Assembly: GCA_964550175.1 (NCBI GenBank)
Contig: CAZJXP010000001.1
Span: 682,001 to 746,000 of the forward strand
DNA length: 64,000 nt
Origin: DSQK01 sp964550175
Lineage (GTDB): Archaea > Nanobdellota > Nanobdellia > Woesearchaeales > ARS49
Direction of reading: 5' to 3'
Shown here: positions 58,985 through 64,000 of the stretch, piece after piece
Position numbering within the stretch: the first letter of the stretch is position 1
Layout of the letters: the number at the start of each line of letters is the position of its first letter
Position numbers and translations under genes: made by a program
Notes under the pieces: model-generated
Database searches by the model: none
What the model saw: only the letters and a program-made list of their open reading frames with translations
What the model was told of the DNA's origin: nothing

Positions 58985-59460
58985 AGGAAAAGCACGTCGG
59001 TTACTTCGAGGGAATTCTGCAGCTCCGAGACATCGACCAGACTATCTATGATTGGGTTTTCGACACGATTGAGCGCGACGGAAAAGCCAGAGTCGCGAAA
59101 GAAGAGATTCTTTCTAACGGGTATGACCTTTACTTATCTGACCAACATTATCTTCAGGCGCTTGGGCGCAAATTGAAGGAAAAGTTTCCTGGCGAACTCG
59201 TGGTGAGCATGCGATTGCACTCCAAGGAGCACATGACGCAGAAGGCGCTGTACCGCGTCACGGTCTTGTTCCGGGCGTTGCCATTGCACGTTGGCACCAT
59301 ACTGAAAATAGCCGACAGTGAATTCAAGGTGCTGTTCGTTGACAAGAAAGTGCAGATTCAGGATTTGAAATCAGGGAAGAAATCAACGATGACGCTTGAG
59401 CAAGCCGCAAAATACGCCAAATTGAATCCGGATTACGAACCCCCTACTTCAGAACGATAA
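58981..59460 (+). CDS. NMD3-like protein (central/C-terminal part)
   Basis: A 159-residue protein resembling the core of archaeal NMD3, which binds large ribosomal subunits: YFEGILQLRD (residues 8-17), a helical DxYLSDQHYLQALGRKL segment, and RLHSKEHMTQKALYRVTVLFR followed by an SH3/OB-like end. Full NMD3 proteins also have N-terminal Cys-rich ribbons, which are missing here. It overlaps the zinc-ribbon gene by 4 bp and the convergent winged-helix gene by 17 bp. Confidence 0.75.
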   Translation: MKEKHVGYFEGILQLRDIDQTIYDWVFDTIERDGKARVAKEEILSNGYDLYLSDQHYLQALGRKLKEKFPGELVVSMRLHSKEHMTQKALYRVTVLFRALPLHVGTILKIADSEFKVLFVDKKVQIQDLKSGKKSTMTLEQAAKYAKLNPDYEPPTSER

Positions 59461-60130
59461 CGTTGCCGCGGCCTTTCTTGATTTTCTCAATCAATCCTTT
59501 GTGCTCAAGTTCAGTGATGATGAGGGAGACTTTCGCCTCGCCCAACGGGGTTTTTTTCCGAATATCTTTCTGCGTCGTTCGTCCGCCTTGCTCTTTGATT
59601 ATGTCGAGCACGTGCTTGGCATCGTCTTGCTTTGAACTCGTTTCTTTAGCCGAGTCTCCACCCTGATGTTTCTTTTTCTTTTCTCGCAGGAAAAACCATA
59701 GCAACGCAATCACTAGAGCTGCGCCGATGCCTACGCGAAGCCAGGTCGTGCCGTTGTCAAAAGTCTCGAGTTCGTCTATCTCGATCTGGTCCGTTTCATT
59801 GAGCAGCTCGCTCTGGTCATCGAATTCAGGAAACAGAATGAGGTCAAGCACATAATCATTGTCATCCGTTACTTGAATGGATTCGCTGGCACTCGCCTCG
59901 ACCGTTCCGTTTTTGATCAGCTTCGCGGTAAGCGCATACGTTCCCGTAGGGGCGTTAAATGAGAATGTGCCGTCAAGCGCGATGAATACTTGTTTCGGGC
60001 TGGTTAATTCCACTTTGACGTTCTTGACCGGGTTCAAGTCAAGATTATAGACCGTGCCATGAATGGTCGCGGCTGAGACAATCGACACGTTCAGCAGAAG
60101 AATCAATAACAAGACGAAACCGCGGTTCAT
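59444..60130 (-). CDS. Membrane-tethered winged-helix regulator
   Basis: A 228-residue protein with a signal peptide (to VSA near residue 20), an external beta-sandwich of the carboxypeptidase-regulatory type (ATIHGTVYNLDLNPVKNVK, split, about 21-95), an acidic linker, a membrane helix at about 133-148, a basic cytoplasmic stretch and a winged-helix domain at 165-228 (HVLDIIKEQGGRTTQKDI and SLIITELEHKGLI). This layout allows a surface signal to act directly on transcription. Leaderless from CTATTTATAC at about 60150-60159. Ligand and targets unknown. Confidence 0.85.
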   Translation of the reverse strand: MNRGFVLLLILLLNVSIVSAATIHGTVYNLDLNPVKNVKVELTSPKQVFIALDGTFSFNAPTGTYALTAKLIKNGTVEASASESIQVTDDNDYVLDLILFPEFDDQSELLNETDQIEIDELETFDNGTTWLRVGIGAALVIALLWFFLREKKKKHQGGDSAKETSSKQDDAKHVLDIIKEQGGRTTQKDIRKKTPLGEAKVSLIITELEHKGLIEKIKKGRGNVIVLK

Positions 60131-60228
60131 ACAGGACCTGAATTATTATGAGTATAAATAGCTTCCTTCCCGCGTAAACTGGCGCAATAAAGCCTCGTAA
60201 AGGGTTCTAGAAAGCTTCCTGGAAAGTG

Positions 60229-60323
60229 TGTTTATAAAGTAATCCCGCGTAAATGAGAGTTAGGCGATGCAAGCATCGTCAATCAAGCTAAAACAATACG
60301 GGCGCAAGCCCGGAGGCAACACA
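60229..60323 (+). promoter_or_regulatory. Promoter and structured leader of the acidic secreted protein
   Basis: TTTATAAA (60231-60238) predicts a start near 60261 and a leader of about 60 bases. CGGGC-GCAA-GCCCG (60299-60312) forms a hairpin with a GCAA tetraloop, directly adjoining the GGAGG ribosome-binding site at about 60312-60316. Confidence 0.55.
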
Positions 60324-61499
60324 ATGGATTTCAAGAAATGGACCACGATGTTCGTGTTGTCGCTGTTCATCGTCAGCGTCGTTCCCGCGGTATTTGCGGA
60401 TGAAGGCTCTGATGATGCTACTGACGACACGGATGCAGAAGATATAGCGGAAGATACCGCGGATGATGCTGCGGATGCCGCAGAAGACGCCGCAGATGAC
60501 GAAGCCGATACGGCAAAAGACCGTATGAAGGCACGCGCAGACCTGTTGAAGGACCGCGCGGACAGATTGAAGGATGCGCGAGAAAAGATAGAAGCTTCGC
60601 GAGAAAAGGCGCGAGAGACTCGAGGAAAGATCCTGGAAGCTCGACGCGAGTTCAAGGACGCGCGCGAGCGATTGCACAGCCGAGACGCGACCAAGGAAGA
60701 TAAGCAGGAATTCTTGCTTTCATCCGCGGACAAGATCTTGGAATTGCTTAACAATATCCGCGATCGAGTGGACGCATCGGACCTTGAAGACAAGGACGAG
60801 AAGCTCGCGAGCATCGATGAAGCGATCGTTGTGGTCACGGAAGCGCAGGCGACCGTTGAAGCATTAGATATGGAGACTGCGACCTCGGAAGAGATCAAGG
60901 CAGCCCGTGACGAAGTCAAGGACGCCTGGGACAAGGCGCGCAAGGTCTTGAAGACCAGCGCAGGCCATGTTGTCGCGAAGCGTGTCGGCTTGATTGTCGA
61001 ACGTATGGACCACTTGGATGACAAGCTGGACAAAATCATCGCGCACTTGAGCGAGAAGGGATATGATGTCAGCGTTGCAGAATCTCTGACGGCGGACTTC
61101 GAGGCAAAGCTCGAATCAGCCGAAGCAAACTGGGAAACCGCAAAGACAGCATATGATGCTGGCGATGCAAAGGCAGGTCACGACGCACTTGTTTTGGCGC
61201 ACGCCGACCTCAAGGAAGCCCACAGGCTGTTGAAGGAAATCGTCAAGAGCATCCGAAGCACGACCAAGACGGGCGCGCTTGAGGACGCGGAATCGGCGAC
61301 CGAAGACGAAACCGAAGACGAAACTTCCGAAGACGTCGATGATGACGCAGCCGATGACTCGGATGAAGCCGAAGAAGCGGATGATGATGCGGATGATGAA
61401 TCCGAAGACACCGTCACTGCGGATGTCAGCACAACGACTGAGACCACTATCATTGACACAACGGCAACGACCGATGTCGATGTTGGCGTGACAGTGTAA
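60324..61499 (+). CDS. Acidic secreted coiled-coil protein
   Basis: A 391-residue protein with signal peptide (MDFKKWTTMFVLSLFIVSV, then VPAVFA; cut near residue 25). An Asp/Ala-rich acidic tract follows, then a long charged coiled coil of Lys/Arg/Glu/Ala (about 60-325), then a second Asp/Glu tract and a Thr-rich tail. GGAGG 8 bases before the ATG sets the start; an in-frame ATG at 60267 would spoil the signal peptide. Probably a secreted filament-like or calcium-binding surface protein; no known family. Confidence 0.8.
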   Translation: MDFKKWTTMFVLSLFIVSVVPAVFADEGSDDATDDTDAEDIAEDTADDAADAAEDAADDEADTAKDRMKARADLLKDRADRLKDAREKIEASREKARETRGKILEARREFKDARERLHSRDATKEDKQEFLLSSADKILELLNNIRDRVDASDLEDKDEKLASIDEAIVVVTEAQATVEALDMETATSEEIKAARDEVKDAWDKARKVLKTSAGHVVAKRVGLIVERMDHLDDKLDKIIAHLSEKGYDVSVAESLTADFEAKLESAEANWETAKTAYDAGDAKAGHDALVLAHADLKEAHRLLKEIVKSIRSTTKTGALEDAESATEDETEDETSEDVDDDAADDSDEAEEADDDADDESEDTVTADVSTTTETTIIDTTATTDVDVGVTV

Positions 61500-61513
61500 G
61501 CTTTATAAAGCTG
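61500..61513 (+). promoter_or_regulatory. Palindromic TATA box of the small lipoprotein gene
   Basis: AGCTTTATAAAGCT is a perfect 14-bp palindrome starting at the base after the previous stop. Its centre is about 25 bp from the ATG at 61532. Confidence 0.6.
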
Positions 61514-61531
61514 AACACCGGAGCAACAACT

Positions 61532-61735
61532 ATGAAATGGCTCATCGTAAGTGTCCTCATCGCGCTCGTCGCGCTTGCGGGCTGCGGACAGAAGGCTGTC
61601 CCTGCGGCAACCACTCAGTCAACTGAGTCGCAAGTGTCGGGCTTCGAGCAGGACATCGCGGACGTCGATACCCTCGACAAGGACTTGGACACCAGCGAAT
61701 TGGATTCGTTGGATCAGGATCTGGCAACAGTTTAA
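61532..61735 (+). CDS. Small lipoprotein
   Basis: A 67-residue protein with a lipobox (ALAGC, Cys18) after a hydrophobic signal, then Ala/Thr/Ser-rich sequence and an acidic tail with the repeat TLDKDLDTS / SLDQDLATV. No domain recognised. CGGAG occurs about 9 bases before the ATG, similar to the leader of the preceding acidic protein gene. It is followed by a T-rich terminator. Confidence 0.75.
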   Translation: MKWLIVSVLIALVALAGCGQKAVPAATTQSTESQVSGFEQDIADVDTLDKDLDTSELDSLDQDLATV

Positions 61736-61750
61736 TTTTTTTTATTTTTT
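61735..61750 (+). terminator. T-rich terminator
   Basis: T-runs of 7 to 8 directly after the lipoprotein stop, in a strongly AT-rich stretch. Confidence 0.55.
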
Positions 61751-61781
61751 AAATTTTTATAAAATTTAATTAAATTCCTTC

Positions 61782-61892
61782 TTGTTTCGCTTCGAGAAAC
61801 AAATGATATCTGTTTCCTTCGGAAACAGGAATAAAACACAATCAGAACGTTCTACGTTCTGATGTGCATGAGAACTTATAGTTCTCATTGCA
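61782..61892 (+). ncRNA. Candidate RNA made of four tandem hairpins
   Basis: Four perfect stems in a row: TTGTTTC/GAAACAA (61782-61802), CTGTTTCC-TTC-GGAAACAG (61810-61828), ATCAGAACG-TTCTA-CGTTCTGAT (61841-61863) and ATGAGAAC-TTATA-GTTCTCAT (61868-61888). The last two extend by 3 bp across a single bulge (to 61837-61866 and 61865-61892). TTTTATAAAA near 61755-61765 is a TATA box predicting a start near 61786. There is no open reading frame, and the rtcA promoter lies downstream. Confidence 0.5.
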
Positions 61893-61911
61893 TTCTCTCA
61901 GCTCAACAATG

Positions 61912-61957
61912 AAGGAACCACTCACGTGCGCTTAGCAAATCCATTTAAGGAACCACT
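61912..61957 (+). promoter_or_regulatory. rtcA promoter with an 11-bp direct repeat
   Basis: CATTTAAGG (61943-61950) is 25 bp before the ATG at 61971. AAGGAACCACT occurs at 61912-61922 and again at 61947-61957, the second copy overlapping the TATA box. Confidence 0.5.
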
Positions 61958-61970
61958 TGTTTCTTCAGGT

Positions 61971-63053
61971 ATGATTGTCATTGACGGAGCGCAAGGGGAA
62001 GGCGGCGGGCAGATGCTTCGGACTGCGCTAGCACTATCTGCGGTTTCTCAAGAGCCGTTTCGAATGACCAATATACGTTCTGGTCGAGATGTTCCAGGAC
62101 TGAAGCCGCAGCATCTTGCCGCGGTTAAGACGGTGCAGAAGCTATGCAACGCGGTCGTGGAAGGAGATGCGATTGGGTCGACTGAACTTACGTTCTTTCC
62201 GAAACCCATCAAAGGCGGCGCGATTGAGATTGATGTCGGAACGGCCGGAAGCGTCACTTTAGTTCTGCACGCTGCGGTGTTACCTTCATTGTTCGCGAAA
62301 CAAAGCACGCGATTGCTGATTACTGGCGGGACGGATGTCGAGCATGCGCTGTCCATTGATTATTTTTCTGAAGTGTTTTTGCCGCAAATGAGGGGGTGGT
62401 GCGAGAAAATCGAAGTTAAACTGATTAAACGAGGGTATTATCCTGCCGGCGGCGGACAGGTTGAACTGTTTGTCAAGCCGAAGATCAAACGAAGCGAGTT
62501 TGAGACATTTGACTCGTTTGTTACGGCGTTGCGGGCGGTTGTTCCTCGAATGAATCTTTCTGAGCAAGGACATCTGATGTTGATAAAAGGTGTTTCGCAC
62601 GCGTCGCACGAGCTCGAGCGCGACAAAGTGGCTGAACGCCAGGCAAACGCGGCTTTAGCGATGCTGATGAAACGCGGCGATGTCAAGATTATTTCTGAAT
62701 ACGTGAAAACAAGTTGTTCTGGCTCGGGGTTGACACTCTGGGCAATTTATTCTATTTTGCAGGATGACATTGAGTTTTCACGGCCGATACGACTTGGTTC
62801 TTGTGTCTTGAGTAAAGACCCGGAAGAAACGGGGAAGAACGCGGCACTGCGACTGATTGACGCGATGGATTCGTTATCTCCGGTTGACGAGCATCTGGGC
62901 GATATGCTGGTGCCGTTTGTCGCGCTTGCTACGGGGAGCTATGCAGTCGCGAACGTGACGGAGCATACGAGAACGAATGTTTCTGTCGTGAACAGATTCT
63001 GTCCTGACGTTGTTATTGACGGAAACAAAATCAAGAAATTGCTGCAAGTTTGA
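61971..63053 (+). CDS. rtcA: RNA 3'-terminal phosphate cyclase
   Basis: A 360-residue enzyme that turns RNA 3'-phosphates into 2',3'-cyclic phosphates using ATP. EGGGQMLRTALALS, RSGRDVPGLKPQHL, DVGTAGSVTLVLHA and RGYYPAGGGQV are in order; TEHTRTN near residue 327 has the catalytic His that is adenylylated. The start MIVIDGAQGEGGGQ at 61971 fits the family and the TATA spacing; the longer upstream frame would cross the promoter. It overlaps the convergent coiled-coil gene by 23 bp. Confidence 0.95.
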   Translation: MIVIDGAQGEGGGQMLRTALALSAVSQEPFRMTNIRSGRDVPGLKPQHLAAVKTVQKLCNAVVEGDAIGSTELTFFPKPIKGGAIEIDVGTAGSVTLVLHAAVLPSLFAKQSTRLLITGGTDVEHALSIDYFSEVFLPQMRGWCEKIEVKLIKRGYYPAGGGQVELFVKPKIKRSEFETFDSFVTALRAVVPRMNLSEQGHLMLIKGVSHASHELERDKVAERQANAALAMLMKRGDVKIISEYVKTSCSGSGLTLWAIYSILQDDIEFSRPIRLGSCVLSKDPEETGKNAALRLIDAMDSLSPVDEHLGDMLVPFVALATGSYAVANVTEHTRTNVSVVNRFCPDVVIDGNKIKKLLQV

Positions 63054-64000
63054 GCGACGTCTTCAAATCAAGAATCTCGTAGCCCAAGGTGCGCTTGCTG
63101 TCGCCGTCACGCAACGACGCGTGGATGTGCTGCAGCTTTTGAAGTATGATTTTGGTCGTTGACAAATCATGGCTCGCCAACGCGTCATGCGCCTGGTTGA
63201 GCAGGTGCGGGATCTCTGCCGGTCGGGCAGCGGCGATGCCGGCTTCTTCATGACCTGAAATTTTTTCCGGCGGCTCGTACACGTGGTCTTCTATTTCTTC
63301 CACATGCGCCGGAGCTTGTGTTCTTGGCTGCGGCGGGGTGAATCGGTGCGGAACCGGGACTTTCTCGGATTTTTTAGCGGGGTGGTATTGTCGCAGTTCC
63401 TTCAATCGGTCTTCCTTGTGATGGATTGAGCTGGTTACGGAAATGACTTTGCGCGAATCCTTCTCCAACGTCCATTCAAGTTCGTTTCGTAAGGCTTCAA
63501 GGCGCTTGATGTCGACTTTCGTTTCCTTAACCTTGGCGGCCTTTGCCTTCAACGCGTCGGCTTGTTTCCTCAATTCTTCCGCTTTGGCCAACGCTTTCGT
63601 GATGAGCTGCTCTTTCTTCGCGAGCGAGGATTCGTATTGCTTCAATGCTGATTCTCTCTGCTTGAACTGCTCTTCGACCTTGCCGTGCGCATGAGCGACT
63701 CGTTCGAGCTCTCGGACGCGTTCAATGACGCTCTGCTCTTCCTTTGCAAGCTGCTTCTTGTCTTTTTCGAACTCTTTCGCGGCTTTCACGAGTTCGTCTT
63801 CCATTTCGCTCAAGGCGTTGATGTCGCCTTGAACGAGTTTGTTCAGCCCGGATTTCTCGTGCTTGACCTGGTCTTGGATTGCGGAAACGGTATCGCGTTC
63901 CGATTTCCATTGTGACATTGATTCTTGGAATTCTGCTTTGCGGCCATCGATTTCGCTTTGCAGCTCTTCCTTGAGCTGCGTGAGCTCCTCTTTCGCGTTT
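63031..64000 (-). CDS. Coiled-coil protein, N-terminus outside window
   Basis: About 322 codons are visible; the frame remains open to the right edge with heptad-like sequence (KEELTQLKEELQSEIDGRK upstream of a Met at 63918), so the true start is beyond 64000. Residues run through a long Glu/Lys coiled coil, then a Pro-rich linker (PPQPRTQAPA), and a C-terminal helical domain of about 80 residues (HLLNQAHDALASHDLSTTK). No membrane segment. Function unknown; a structural or chromosome-associated role is possible. Confidence 0.75.
   Translation of the reverse strand, partial: NAKEELTQLKEELQSEIDGRKAEFQESMSQWKSERDTVSAIQDQVKHEKSGLNKLVQGDINALSEMEDELVKAAKEFEKDKKQLAKEEQSVIERVRELERVAHAHGKVEEQFKQRESALKQYESSLAKKEQLITKALAKAEELRKQADALKAKAAKVKETKVDIKRLEALRNELEWTLEKDSRKVISVTSSIHHKEDRLKELRQYHPAKKSEKVPVPHRFTPPQPRTQAPAHVEEIEDHVYEPPEKISGHEEAGIAAARPAEIPHLLNQAHDALASHDLSTTKIILQKLQHIHASLRDGDSKRTLGYEILDLKTSLKLAAIS

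Noticed and set aside
60260..61039. A 259-codon minus-strand frame rich in Ser and Ala
   Set aside because: It mirrors the repetitive GAC/GCG codons of the acidic coiled-coil gene, which has a signal peptide, ribosome-binding site and promoter.

Overview
The window comes from an archaeon. The evidence is an AglB-type oligosaccharyltransferase, a geranylgeranyl reductase-family flavoprotein, archaeal transcript-cleavage factor TFS, an archaeal-type signal peptidase I, NucS/EndoMS, an NMD3-like protein, and many genes whose start codon lies 25-28 bp from the centre of a TATA box (leaderless mRNAs). Genes are tightly packed, with frequent ATGA overlaps. A DPANN-type lineage is my best guess, but no ribosomal marker is present to settle it. 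Several genes look bacterial in type (CHASE2 adenylate cyclase with FecR, long ThyX, two-domain dCTP deaminase), suggesting gene exchange.

Layout. 1-17.4 kb is a protein-glycosylation island: a heptose-type nucleotidyltransferase, about nine GT2/GT4/CgeB glycosyltransferases, two GT-C membrane transferases, a DUF2304 protein, AglB, and a geranylgeranyl reductase-like enzyme. 17.5-27.6 kb is a surface/envelope cluster of five large proteins, three of them with clear signal peptides, Ig-like or CARDB-like domains and a codon bias suggesting strong expression; the last carries a PGF-pre-PGF domain. tRNA-Trp follows. 27.7-46.3 kb holds DNA-maintenance genes (PolX, VRR-NUC protein, topoisomerase I), a JAMM protease, a secreted Lon-like protease, a Kazal lipoprotein, a ComEC-like lipoprotein, a MoxR-VWA pair, signal peptidase and TFS. 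46.3-54.7 kb has a membrane pyrophosphatase, adenylate kinase, NucS and a compact pyrimidine-nucleotide set (kinase-dCMP deaminase fusion, dCTP deaminase, duplicated ThyX, thymidylate kinase). 55-64 kb holds the FecR/adenylate cyclase pair, an NMD3-like pair, a membrane-tethered winged-helix protein, an acidic secreted coiled-coil protein, RtcA, and the start-truncated end of a coiled-coil protein.

The most unusual structures are not genes. An interspersed repeat of 83-98 bp with inverted ends occurs seven times, only between genes, from 28.7 to 55.7 kb. Four tandem perfect hairpins lie at 61.78-61.89 kb behind their own TATA box. A strong hairpin with a GCAA tetraloop lies behind a TATA box at 33.13-33.23 kb. 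The promoter and leader of the first envelope gene recur inside its own coding region at 19.39-19.46 kb. Palindromic TATA boxes appear to drive divergent genes in both directions.
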